64,000 nucleotides of DNA from Devosia salina (GTDB lineage: Bacteria; Pseudomonadota; Alphaproteobacteria; Rhizobiales; Devosiaceae). The translations under genes were made by a program, and so were the position numbers. Where the stretch lies: the NCBI RefSeq assembly GCF_019504385.1, contig NZ_CP080590.1, forward strand, positions 3,204,001 through 3,268,000, read 5' to 3'. The notes beneath the pieces are model-generated. The model worked only from the letters and a program-made list of their open reading frames with translations, was not told where the DNA came from and made no database searches. Shown here in pieces: positions 35,001 through 42,068 of the stretch (position 1 is the stretch's first letter; every line of letters begins with the position of its first letter).

Positions 35001-37372
35001 TGAGCGAACTGTCGCAGACACCGAAAGGCGGCTGGGCACCCCTGGTAAGTCGGATGCTGGCCAGGGAAATCAGCCTTGCCCTCAAGCTTGACGGGAGCGA
35101 GATCGATGCGGCCCGCCCTCTGGTCGATCTTGGATTTGATTCCCTATCGTCGATTGAGCTGAAGAACCGCATCGAGGCTCAGCTCGGTAGTGCTATTCCA
35201 GTGGGAGCATTTTTCGGTACGCCAAGCATACAGTCCCTGACGACACAAATTATTGCCCTTGCCGAGGAACGCTTGGCCCAAGGACCGGCGCAGGCCGGCG
35301 GAGAGACTGAGACCGAGGGTCCCGGTGAGAACGATGATGCGGACGTCCGCAGGCGCCGGGCCTACTGGTCGGCGCATGCTGCCCGCTGGCCCTGCGCGAC
35401 ACCATTCGCCAATCGCCAGCACCCCAGACTGCCATCCGGTCCACCAATCCGCTTCGGGCCCACCGAGGCCTTGCGCATCGACCTCGACGTAACAGAGAGT
35501 GGTTCGAGCCACCCAACCGACACGCAGTGGCTTGAGGCCTTCGGCCGGGCTCTGGCGATTCAAATCGACCAAGAAAGTGTTCTGGTTGCTGCGATGGTTG
35601 CCGATGGCGTCGTCCCCGTTCTTGTCAATGCCCAGGGCAGCACAGATAGCGTGCGTCGTCAGTTCGAGATGGGCCGTCCGCACGCCGACTTCCCGCTCAG
35701 TTTGCTTCCGCGTGAGGTCGGTTCGGGACAAAGCGGAGCATGGCCGACACAATTCGCGTTCTATGGGTCGGACGTCTCGCTGCACATGCCGAGGCACGAC
35801 CTCGCGGCCGCAGTCTCACGGTCGGCGGACGGTATCGCCCATCTCACCTTTGCCTTCGACAGCACGGTGCTCGACCCCGACTTTATTCGTGCGCTCCTCC
35901 AAAGCACGTTGGCATGCCTGGCCATCCGGTGGGACGGGCAGATGCAGTCGGTCAGCCTGGACGAGGGCGAGTCAGTCAGGCCCGTGAACGCCACGGATCG
36001 GGGGGTAGCGGCGCAAGGCGATGACGCCCTTCTCACGCAGGATGCAATGAGGCTGCTTGACCTGATCGACAGTGACAAAGCCAGCAGGCAGTTTCGGCGA
36101 GCCTGGACACTGAGCCAGGCGATCCGCATCTCGCCAGGCGTGGATCCCGACCGACTACAACTGGCGGTCTCGACGCTGACCGAACGGCATGAAAATCTCC
36201 GGATTCGCTTTGAGGGCATGAGGGGGCATCGGCGCCCACGCCTCGACCCGGGGGGCTGCGCCGTGGCTACGCATGATTGCCGCCGGACCCCGCCCGAGGA
36301 CTACATGACTGTCGTACGGGTGTTGGCCGGCAGGGCGTTGCTGCCTGAAGGAGAGCATCTGTTCGAGGTGCATCTACTACAATTCGACGGTTTCGATGTT
36401 GTGGTCGTCAAAGTCTTCGAGCTCGTCGCGGACGGCTGGTCGCTAGCGCTTATCTGCGATCAACTGATCCGGGCCTATCTCGGACTCGATCTGGGTCCCG
36501 TCCCCGCCTCTCTGGCCGAAGCGAAATCCCTCCTGGCCCAATGGGCAGGCGATAACGATGCGACCGCCGCCATGGAAGCGCTGCCGCCGCTCCCTTGGGC
36601 CAATGTTGGGCGTCCCCCGGACCCGAGTCGGCCCGTGGGGCCCTGGACGCTTGCAAGCAGTGAAAGGCTTACCGTTCGATTGGCCCCTGCCCAGGCCCGA
36701 TCGCTGCGCCAATCGGCGCGCGCCCTGAGCACCACGGAAAACGCGCTTCTTGCGGCAGCCTATGCCAAGGCGATAGCGGCCGCAGGGGGCGTCGATGATG
36801 TGCTATTGCATGTGGTTCAACCGGGGCGGTCCGTGACGGCGCTCGAGAACTATGTCGGCTTCGTGCGACGAGGCGCGGTGTTGGCCGCACGTGATCTGCG
36901 CCACACCGCCCTGGCAGTTACTGCGCGAACCATCGCCGATCAGTTCCTCACCATGCCCGGGGCCGAGCCTCATGACATTCACGCCGATAAGCACCGCATG
37001 GACGAAGTTGGGCTGTCCGCACAGGCCTTTCCAGGTCGCTTCGGATACGCCCGGCTTCTTGCCGACCGGACATTGAACGACACACTCATGGGGACGCTGG
37101 CCGATCACCAGGATACCATCATTTCCGCCTTTTCTCTCGAGATCGAGCCACTCGGCTTAGACCTCTTCGGATTGCAGGAAAATCAGCTCCAACTGCGTCC
37201 TCTGTCGCGTGCTGACGGCATTGATCTCAACTTCTATTTCGACCGTGATGTGTTCACACTGCAGGATGTCGAGGCCATTGCTGCGAGTCTTGTCAGCCAA
37301 CTGCCCGATTTCGCTCAAGGAACAGGTGGAGGATCCCTCCTTTCCCCTGAGCAATGCTCCTTGACGAATTGA
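29081..37372 (+). CDS. Type I polyketide synthase, single reducing module with degenerate condensation C-terminus
   Basis: The 2,763-residue enzyme has, in order: ketosynthase (1-430; Cys180 in DTACSSS, His315 in EAHGTGT, His354 in NIGH), acyltransferase (530-815; Ser622 in GHSFGE, AWHS at 724-727), dehydratase (890-1160; His920, Asp1081 in HPALLDGVLQ), enoylreductase (1375-1695; LGTGGVGLAA), ketoreductase (1715-1940; GGTGGFG, Tyr1864, Asn1868) and acyl carrier protein (1985-2060; Ser2021 in GFDSL). Residues 2120-2290 resemble only the C-lobe of a condensation domain. Residues 2315-2763 form a full condensation-like domain in which HHxxxDG reads FELVADG, losing the catalytic His (Glu2447). 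There is no methyltransferase or thioesterase. All reducing sites look intact, so it likely acts iteratively to make a saturated acyl chain. Confidence 0.93.
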   Translation: MSERASPPPGIAILGMACRLPGGIDDAETFWELLHAGRSAITELPPDRFLANAVFDPDRAATGLSYSKWGGFLRDIAGFDHGFFGISPREAEVMDPQQRLLLMAAYEAMEDAALTRADLQLARTGVFVGVSAAEYANLQRYRRTQGDAFTGTGAALSIVANRLSHRFNLSGPSYSIDTACSSSLVALDQAVLNLERGDCDIAIVAGVHVLADFGGFVAFSKAGMLSPTGEIATFDARANGYVRGEGLGVVILKREPDALADGNRILARIRATAVNQDGRTPTLTAPNPAAQRAMLETLCRRAEVDPIAVDYVEAHGTGTPVGDPIEASAIGVVFGGERRTASLPVGSVKPNIGHLEPAAGIAGLIKAMLVARRRQVPPNHGFRDPNPDIAFDAHNLVVPNDVVPIGRSGQPVLVAVNSFGFGGTNASVLIESVELQQAGAAAPAELRLPTAVPLSASSPAALSRLAERTAQALDASEAGFEDKVAALRSRDPKPWRRTLVLHSEHELGSRLRELATGTTEPTRSLVEPRLAFTYGGQGGQWWAMGRRLLLEDAAFGNAFHAFEQRFKALAGWSVRETLLATEQASQLHRSQYAMPALFGLQLGLSAYWTAQGVRPEFVMGHSFGEVAAAVAAGVLTLDDATKLIHVRSQIRDRIGRDSAMLVVGAPARNVEDLIPEALNIDLAAINSAGVVTLSGEQEDIATLERHLRQTRPDCFVRRVQSDTAWHSRLLDPLEDWFRAALGDIACRPPELLFISTVTGEPESRLDADYWWRNLREPVRYAAGVHQALELGANVLLEISPHRVLTGSNAAIGAEAGKPIRAIASLEREKDDFECLARAAGGIWEAGLDLPGAQMGRSSANEVRLPNYSWDMTNHWRISEEAKALLLTAPSHTLLGRRERSPGYSWSNEISLTGNAMLADHALGSSVVFPAAGYLELMLAAGRETLGEGTLELEKFAIVSALFMGPQDEVLVSTRFDPSTGQVAVHTRLRQSSETWTLRATGHLRLTDISPRPVPALWERGTLLSAEEFYAQADRLGFAYGAAFRTISELEIFENELRARLVLPPNSANPMQSYLAHPALLDGVLQTGLTFAFVDEPLEPRRLLLPTTIARVVCHAALPPRIIVTAKSHATDDLGADFSVTDEDGNPLLSISGLGMREVPQLAQDQSTSGPHFVVENWIEQSDGAAHPAQPEFRLLTGPGLADHSQHAALDLVQIEDRLSQSPRIAEPHIVFVAAPSGPECDAVASAYENILALINLGKVLRYSARPARLTIVTRGARSPDGRGIDEAGLAASPLAGLARTLASELNNVRVRQIDLGPEDPLELIETVGAESQETEWALRGDRRWVPRLNRIEGQDLPARTTLATPATANFALTMTTPGSLSGLYHDSRDMPCPGRGEVLIETAAVGLNFRDVMAATGLLPQKAEARPAWQTLGLEFSGTVRQVAPGVVGVRPGDRVLCMGKSAMQAWSVRPAAEVVPIPDEMSFAQAASIGSAFATAHYGLEHVARIRRGDRVLIHLGTGGVGLAAIQIARARGAEIFATAGSGTKRQFLRDMGVDHVLHSRSLAFADEIMALTGGEGVDIVLNALSGHAQAKSLSLLRPFGRFLEIGKRDVYDNRQIGLEALARNISLHVIDLAAMNEQRPELLPQVFSEVMEGFKSGRLTPLPITSYPAARSEEAFRLMAQARHIGKIVLDYQQGPVPVRQRLDQVDVRPDAVYLVTGGTGGFGALVAQWLAEKGAGRIILASRSGRLSEEARPVIDSLVARGRQIETMDLDVTDSVAVDALFAALHAEGAALGGVIHAAAVLGDAMLDQLTKESVEAVLAPKIFGAWNLHAATRNYGFDPDIFCCFSSIAQTVGSVGQANYVAANAFLEGLARHRRPLGLRAQTIGWGPLQDVGMVARNKAMRSYLESVGFKPISNEDALAALDLVLARNVSNLDYVDADWNAVARAAGENGPPRVQALTRSEMTGGQPLLSELSQTPKGGWAPLVSRMLAREISLALKLDGSEIDAARPLVDLGFDSLSSIELKNRIEAQLGSAIPVGAFFGTPSIQSLTTQIIALAEERLAQGPAQAGGETETEGPGENDDADVRRRRAYWSAHAARWPCATPFANRQHPRLPSGPPIRFGPTEALRIDLDVTESGSSHPTDTQWLEAFGRALAIQIDQESVLVAAMVADGVVPVLVNAQGSTDSVRRQFEMGRPHADFPLSLLPREVGSGQSGAWPTQFAFYGSDVSLHMPRHDLAAAVSRSADGIAHLTFAFDSTVLDPDFIRALLQSTLACLAIRWDGQMQSVSLDEGESVRPVNATDRGVAAQGDDALLTQDAMRLLDLIDSDKASRQFRRAWTLSQAIRISPGVDPDRLQLAVSTLTERHENLRIRFEGMRGHRRPRLDPGGCAVATHDCRRTPPEDYMTVVRVLAGRALLPEGEHLFEVHLLQFDGFDVVVVKVFELVADGWSLALICDQLIRAYLGLDLGPVPASLAEAKSLLAQWAGDNDATAAMEALPPLPWANVGRPPDPSRPVGPWTLASSERLTVRLAPAQARSLRQSARALSTTENALLAAAYAKAIAAAGGVDDVLLHVVQPGRSVTALENYVGFVRRGAVLAARDLRHTALAVTARTIADQFLTMPGAEPHDIHADKHRMDEVGLSAQAFPGRFGYARLLADRTLNDTLMGTLADHQDTIISAFSLEIEPLGLDLFGLQENQLQLRPLSRADGIDLNFYFDRDVFTLQDVEAIAASLVSQLPDFAQGTGGGSLLSPEQCSLTN

Positions 37373-37379
37373 CACCAGA

Positions 37380-38093
37380 GTGAGTGGCTTCCTGGATATT
37401 TGGGTGATCGACCTTGAAGGCGGTGCCGAGCGCCTTTCGGCTCGCACGGACCTTATTGGAGCGATGGAGCTGAGACGCAGTGAGGCCCTGTTAAGGCCGG
37501 CGGACCGGATCGCGTATCTCGCCAGTCACGCTGGGCTCCGGATTATCCTGGAAGAATATGGCGCGCCGAGGGGGGAACTGTCTCGCGACGAGTGCGGCAA
37601 GCCGTATATGGTCGGCGCGCCCGAATTCAGTCTGTCGCGCACAAGCGGAATGGCCATCGTTGCGGTCGCGGACCAGCCAGTGGGCATAGACATAGAAGCC
37701 ATTCGACCAGTCGTCTTGACCGAGCCAGTGGTGACTTGGACGGCAGAAGCGCGTGGGGTCACTGCGCTTGAGGCCTGGACGGCCCTTGAGGCATGGGCGA
37801 AATGGAAAGGCTGCGGAATGGCGCGACTTCTGGGTAGTCTTGGGCGCTCTGAAACGTGGCGGTCGAACTGGCTCTCACTGGCAGGCCGGCAACTGGGAAC
37901 GGTTCTGCTTCCGGGCCACGCCAATTTTTGCGCAGCGATCTGCAGTGACGCTGAGCACTCATTGCGCTCTGTCATTAGGTCACTCGAGGCAGGCGTTCAT
38001 GCCAAAACCCATATGTTGAACCTGCCGCTCCGCCTAGTGGACGGCAAGGCCAACACGTCGCCAACCATCAGTCCCCCCAGGCGCTGCCCCTGA
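37380..38093 (+). CDS. Sfp-type 4'-phosphopantetheinyl transferase
   Basis: The 237-residue protein has the Mg-binding motif PVGIDIEAI near residue 105 and the second motif WTALEAWAKWKGCG, where the usual Lys of WxxKEA is Leu but Glu and the following Lys remain. An N-terminal SRDECGKPYM matches the family's GKP motif. It transfers phosphopantetheine from CoA to carrier-protein Ser residues, here surely Ser2021 of the synthase encoded seven bases upstream. The GTG start at 37380 lacks a strong site of its own, suggesting translational coupling. The last 30 residues (after VHAKTHM) do not look family-like. Confidence 0.88.
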   Translation: MSGFLDIWVIDLEGGAERLSARTDLIGAMELRRSEALLRPADRIAYLASHAGLRIILEEYGAPRGELSRDECGKPYMVGAPEFSLSRTSGMAIVAVADQPVGIDIEAIRPVVLTEPVVTWTAEARGVTALEAWTALEAWAKWKGCGMARLLGSLGRSETWRSNWLSLAGRQLGTVLLPGHANFCAAICSDAEHSLRSVIRSLEAGVHAKTHMLNLPLRLVDGKANTSPTISPPRRCP

Positions 38094-38227
38094 CCAATGA
38101 GCTCAAGGCCAATGTCGAACGCTGCGACGCACCGCGCAAAGCTTCGGAGCCGGACGGCGAGCGAGTGAAGGAGCGCAAGCGGCGGATCATGTCAAAGTTG
38201 AACGAACGATTGGTTCAGGACTGGTAG
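37979..38227 (+). other. Possible coding remnant overlapping the transferase 3' end
   Basis: A frame different from the transferase gene is open from 37979 to the TAG at 38225-38227. It reads plausible protein (PYVEPAAPPSGRQGQHVANH, then LPLTNELKANVERCDAPRK, then RIMSKLNERLVQDW). There is no good start codon. It may be the tail of a decayed or truncated gene against which the transferase end was joined, or a short real gene starting inside. I recognise no family. Confidence 0.25.
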
Positions 38228-38252
38228 CTTCGGCCGATCAGGAGGATTCGGT

Positions 38253-38471
38253 TTGGCAGAGTTCCGTGTCATCGATCTGCGTACAAAGACAGTCGCGCCC
38301 GAGGCCTTGGTTCAAGCTCAATCACCAGAAGGAGCCGCCGAAAGCGCTCTGGGCGTGAAGGCTGTTCGCTCGGGCAAACCGCAGCATCTGATTTGCCGCG
38401 TATACTGGGAGACAAACGGCACCACCAATATGGTCCGCCTTTACAGTGAGTCCGCCTACTCGCAGAGTTGA
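38253..38471 (+). CDS. Small hypothetical protein, 72 residues
   Basis: TTG 38253 has GGAGG eight bases before it. The product (EFRVIDLRTKTVAPEALVQA, GVKAVRSGKPQHLICRVYW) looks like a small alpha/beta domain without signal or membrane segment. No family is recognised. Similar short proteins often sit beside DUF6894 genes, as here. Confidence 0.55.
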   Translation: MAEFRVIDLRTKTVAPEALVQAQSPEGAAESALGVKAVRSGKPQHLICRVYWETNGTTNMVRLYSESAYSQS

Positions 38472-38534
38472 TCTGGCGCTTGGGCAACCAATACCAGCCC
38501 ATTTCCCTTTCGGCTGTGAACGCCGGAGAACAAC

Positions 38535-38774
38535 GTGCCGAAATACTACTTCAACGTGCGCCAGGTGAATGGCACTACGACAAACGAGACCTATGCGGCG
38601 GAATTCGCAGATGACGAGGCGGCGCGGCAGGAGGCCGGGGTTGCTATTGCTGAGATGGGTCGGGATACCGCTTCACTCGTGGGCGCGATGGAGTTCGAGG
38701 TGGTCGTAACCACAATGAGCGGCCGTGAAATTGCCCGCCGATGGGCTCGGTTTGTGGCGGACGATTACCGATAA
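38535..38774 (+). CDS. DUF6894-type small protein
   Basis: The 79-residue product starts at GTG 38535 with PKYYFNVRQVNGTTTNETYAA and continues DDEAARQEAGVAIAEMGRD ... FEVVVTTMSGREIAR. This matches the DUF6894 pattern (an aromatic N-terminal strand, a helix carrying EAA, then a strand). The family is common in Rhizobiales and has no known function. A second member is at 44839. Confidence 0.7.
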   Translation: MPKYYFNVRQVNGTTTNETYAAEFADDEAARQEAGVAIAEMGRDTASLVGAMEFEVVVTTMSGREIARRWARFVADDYR

Positions 38775-38916
38775 CTGTCTCATTGTGCCGGTCATTTAGT
38801 CCCTTGGGAATCTGCGGAATCTACGGCGGAGCTGTTGCGTGCCCTCGTGCCGGCCCGTCCCCTCTCTAGCGCACTGCGACGGACGGGCCGGCGCCCGCCC
38901 GTCGCGACGCGTTGGT

Positions 38917-39573
38917 CTACTGATTCAGCCAGTCGGGGATGACCAGGATGTCCAGTGTGTCAACGGTACGCTGAATGCCTACGACATCCGCGGGTACCAC
39001 CCCCTCCTCTTCCAGCGCCTTGCGAACCTGCTCATCCAGTTCGAGCACAGATTGCAGGGAGGTCAGCTCCTGCTGGTTCTGCTCGGCATGCTGTTCAAGC
39101 GTCACCACGTCGGCTGGGTCGAGCAGTGTGGCGATATTGACAATATTCAAGGTCCGCCCCTGGGAAACGGCATTGGATTTGGCTTCCATACCATTCTCGT
39201 CACTGTCTGAGCTCATCGCGGCGTCAGGTTCAACGGCATCGTCTGATTTAGCCGCTTCATCAGAAGATGCGCTGCTGTCGGCATTGCCAGCGTCGCCGCT
39301 GTCGGATTTCCCCTCCATGGCCTGCGCTGCTTCAGCGCTCAGCATTTCGTCGTACACCGATTGTCCGATCAGTACGGAAAAGGCGCGGATTCGCTCGTCT
39401 TTGTCTTCGATTTCGGCAACACGTTCAGGGTTTTTCCAGGTCTGCGACTGTTCCTGATTTTCAGATGCAGACAGCTCCGTTTGGGAACTCTCTTGTGCCA
39501 CGACAGGCGCCACATTCGGCACGAGGGCAAGGGCGGCTGACAGCGCTACCGACGAGATGAGACTCTTCTTCAT
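38917..39573 (-). CDS. Secreted acidic protein with low-complexity middle
   Basis: ATG 39573 follows a strong AAGGAGG site, so the upstream part of the open frame is dropped. The 218-residue product has a signal peptide (KKSLISSVALSAALALVPNVAPVVA), an N-terminal helical part (NPERVAEIEDKDERIRAFSVLI), an Asp/Ser/Ala-rich linker (residues 95-130) and a C-terminal domain (LNIVNIATLLDPADVVTLEQHAE ... VDTLDILVIPDWLNQ). I do not recognise a family. The layout, signal plus linker plus small C-terminal domain, resembles the protein at 9754. Confidence 0.65.
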   Translation of the reverse strand: MKKSLISSVALSAALALVPNVAPVVAQESSQTELSASENQEQSQTWKNPERVAEIEDKDERIRAFSVLIGQSVYDEMLSAEAAQAMEGKSDSGDAGNADSSASSDEAAKSDDAVEPDAAMSSDSDENGMEAKSNAVSQGRTLNIVNIATLLDPADVVTLEQHAEQNQQELTSLQSVLELDEQVRKALEEEGVVPADVVGIQRTVDTLDILVIPDWLNQ

Positions 39574-40181
39574 GAGTTTGTCCTCCTTGGGGTTGTCCAA
39601 AAGCAATGGGTGCCTGCCCAGATGGTTGCGGCCTCTCGACTTCGTTAGGCAAAGCATCGGGACTAAAGGAGCAATAGTTATCCGGAGTTTGAATGGCGCC
39701 GGGACAGTCGAAGGTCTGATACCCAGTGCGATAGACCGAGTGCCGCAGACCACATAAGGCAAGTACTCCAACCTAGAGCTTCACCCCGAGACTGCCCACG
39801 GCGACGACAGGACGGAGTTGCAGGGTCTGCAACTTTGGCCAGGAGGGAACGCTGGCCCCGGATATACCCAAAGTGACAGGCCATCAATGCCGAGCGCGAC
39901 GCGAACCTCGCGTATCGACGTGTGTTCAGGTGATCATTGAGATGGACGCGGCTGAGGAAGCGGAATATCGACACAGCCTCGGCTCGTAGCTCCGGCCAAG
40001 CGAGTAGGCTAGCTCTTGACGTCAGCTAGCAATGATCGGGCCTTCGCATCTTTGCTGCATCATCATCGATCGAGTGCGGATGACGGTTCCCGCCAGAAGC
40101 TTGCTGGGCGACCTAGCCGCGGAGGCAGGGAACGCTCTAGGGCGTTTCGCATTGGCTCCTCAACCATGTCGGAGAGCCACA
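39574..40181. other. Intergenic region between divergent genes
   Basis: No gene is supported. A hairpin AGTTGCAG-GGT-CTGCAACT (39816-39834) is followed by TT, and an EcfG-type promoter lies at 40129-40153. Minus-strand ORF 39678-39974 has no motif. Confidence 0.4.
40129..40153 (+). promoter_or_regulatory. EcfG-type promoter candidate (GGAAC-N16-CATT)
   Basis: GGAAC at 40129-40133 and CATT at 40150-40153, 29 bp before the SDR start. The same form occurs at 20565-20589. Confidence 0.45.
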
Positions 40182-41075
40182 ATGATCGACCGCCTCACCA
40201 TGCAGGATCCACGCCATCAATATCCCGCCCCGCCCTTTTCCAGGCAGCCGCAGTCGCCGCCAGGGCTGGCCAGCCGGATGGAGCCTGTGCCGGATCACGG
40301 AGAAGAAAGTTATGGCGGCTTCGGTCGACTGACTGGCCGAAAAGCCCTCATCACCGGTGGCGATTCAGGAATCGGGCGAGCCGTTGCCATTGCCTATGCG
40401 CGGGAGGGGGCGGACGTCGCAATCAACTATCTGCCGCCGGAAGGTGAGGATGCGCAGGATGTGGTCAGTCTGATTGAGGCTGCAGGGACCAATGGTTTCG
40501 CGCTTCCCGGTGACGTAACGGATGAAGCCTTCTGCCAAATCCTTGTCGAGGACGCCGTAAAGAAACTCGGAGGACTGGATATCCTGGTGATCAATGCCGG
40601 GCGGCAGCAGACCCGGCCATCGATTGCTGCAGTCAGTTCGGAAGATTTCGACAGGACCCTCAAGACCAATCTCTACGCGCTGCACTGGCTTGCCCAGGCC
40701 GCCGTACCGCATTTGCCGCCAGGCGCGGCCATCATCACCACGGCCTCGATCCAGGCCTTCGAGCCATCCGCACACTTGCTGGACTACGCGACCACGAAGG
40801 CTGGCATTGTCGCTTATAGCAAGGCCCTGGCGGAGCAATTGATTGAGCGAGGCATCCGCGTGAACACCGTGGCGCCGGGCCCCTTCTGGACGCCCTTGCA
40901 GCCAAGCGGCGGGCAAACCCAGGAAAAGGTTGAGAATTTTGGCAGCAACAGCGCGTTCGGCCGCCCGGGACAGCCGGTCGAACTGGCGCCAGTCTATGTG
41001 CTGCTCGCTTCCCAGGAGGGCAGCTACATCACCGGCGAGGTGTTCGGCGTGACCGGTGGCAAAGGTGTCACCTAG
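40182..41075 (+). CDS. SDR oxidoreductase, YghA / general stress protein 39 type
   Basis: ATG 40182 is preferred (GGAG before it, and the N-terminus then matches relatives). The 297-residue enzyme has the extended N-terminus of this subgroup (residues 1-45), the NAD(P) motif TGGDSGIG at 58-65, INAG at 137-140 and the catalytic Ser189, Tyr202, Lys206 (DYATTKAG). Relatives oxidise small alcohols or aldehydes and are induced by general stress. It heads a three-gene operon with a small membrane protein and an isochorismatase-family hydrolase. Confidence 0.88.
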   Translation: MIDRLTMQDPRHQYPAPPFSRQPQSPPGLASRMEPVPDHGEESYGGFGRLTGRKALITGGDSGIGRAVAIAYAREGADVAINYLPPEGEDAQDVVSLIEAAGTNGFALPGDVTDEAFCQILVEDAVKKLGGLDILVINAGRQQTRPSIAAVSSEDFDRTLKTNLYALHWLAQAAVPHLPPGAAIITTASIQAFEPSAHLLDYATTKAGIVAYSKALAEQLIERGIRVNTVAPGPFWTPLQPSGGQTQEKVENFGSNSAFGRPGQPVELAPVYVLLASQEGSYITGEVFGVTGGKGVT

Positions 41076-41085
41076 GAGAAGAATC

Positions 41086-41358
41086 ATGACCGACAAGAGC
41101 AGCGGCGCGCGCCTGAGGGCCGATATCGATGCGGGCCGGACGGGCGACAAGGTCGATTTCCCCGATCCGGCGGCGGCGCCGCTGGCGACGGACGCGGAGG
41201 CCGGGGGGCAAGCGACACGCTTTGCGCCGGAACGGCGGGCCGAGGCCGGGCAGCCCAGGCGCTCGGGACTAACCGGATTCTGGCTTTATCTGGCCTTTGT
41301 GGCGGCGATCGCGGCCATGGCGATCATCCTCGTCTGGCTCGCCACAAGCTCGCGCTGA
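41086..41358 (+). CDS. Small C-terminally anchored membrane protein
   Basis: The 90-residue product starts at ATG 41086 after AGGAGAAG, ten bases behind the SDR gene. It is polar and charged (LRADIDAGRTGDKVDFPDPA) up to one C-terminal membrane segment (GFWLYLAFVAAIAAMAIILVWLA). No family is recognised. Its position suggests a stress-related role in the operon. Confidence 0.65.
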   Translation: MTDKSSGARLRADIDAGRTGDKVDFPDPAAAPLATDAEAGGQATRFAPERRAEAGQPRRSGLTGFWLYLAFVAAIAAMAIILVWLATSSR

Positions 41359-41386
41359 TCTCCGGAGGGTATCCAGGAGTCGCTTG

Positions 41387-41974
41387 ATGAACGGCGGAAT
41401 GCACATCTGCGTCGACATGCAGCGCATGTTCGCTGAAGATACTCCATGGCACGCGCCCTGGCTGCGGCGTATCCTGCCGGCGGTCGTGGCGCTGAGCGAG
41501 AAGTTCGCCGCGCATACCATCTTCACGCGCTTCATCCCGCCCGAGGACGACCGGTCGGCGCCCGGTGCCTGGCAGCGTGTCTATGCGCGCTGGCCCGACA
41601 TGATCCGCGACCGGCTCAACCCCGAACTGATCGAGCTGGTGCCCAGCCTTGGACGCCTCGCGCCACCAGCGCTGCTGCTCGACAAGCCGACCTATTCCCC
41701 CTGGCTCGATGGGCGGCTGCACCAGTTGCTGCAAATGAACGCAGTTCGCACAGTGCTGATCAGCGGCGGGGAAACCGATGTGTGCGTTCTGGCGACGCTG
41801 CTGGGCGCCATCGACTATGGCTACAAGGTGGTGCTGGCCGAGGATGCACTCTATGGCTCGGCCGACCAGACCCATGACGCGATCCTCACCGTCTATCGCA
41901 GCCGGTTCCAGCAGCAATTGACCGTGTGCAGTACCGAAGACGTGCTGACCCATTGGGACGATCTGGTGGCGTGA
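41387..41974 (+). CDS. Isochorismatase-family cysteine hydrolase
   Basis: ATG 41387 follows CAGGAG. The 195-residue enzyme shows the family triad Asp10 (HICVDMQRMF), Lys100 (LLLDKPTYS) and Cys133 (GGETDVCVLATL), so it should be active. Members hydrolyse small amides or enol ethers such as nicotinamide, ureidoacrylate or isochorismate; the substrate cannot be told. It ends the SDR operon and is followed by the TreZ gene. Confidence 0.85.
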   Translation: MNGGMHICVDMQRMFAEDTPWHAPWLRRILPAVVALSEKFAAHTIFTRFIPPEDDRSAPGAWQRVYARWPDMIRDRLNPELIELVPSLGRLAPPALLLDKPTYSPWLDGRLHQLLQMNAVRTVLISGGETDVCVLATLLGAIDYGYKVVLAEDALYGSADQTHDAILTVYRSRFQQQLTVCSTEDVLTHWDDLVA

Positions 41975-42012
41975 GGCGGTCGGCCCGGCCGCTGTGACGG
42001 GCGTTAGAAGAT

Positions 42013-42037
42013 GGAACAAGTCCCCTTCGGTGCCGTT
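42013..42037 (+). promoter_or_regulatory. EcfG-type promoter, exact consensus (GGAAC-N16-CGTT)
   Basis: GGAAC at 42013-42017 and CGTT at 42034-42037, an exact match to the alphaproteobacterial general-stress consensus. It lies 32 bp before TTG 42069, and it supports that codon as the TreZ start rather than GTG 41994. Confidence 0.65.
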
Positions 42038-42068
42038 TGACACCGCAATCACGCTGGGGTGGTCAGAC

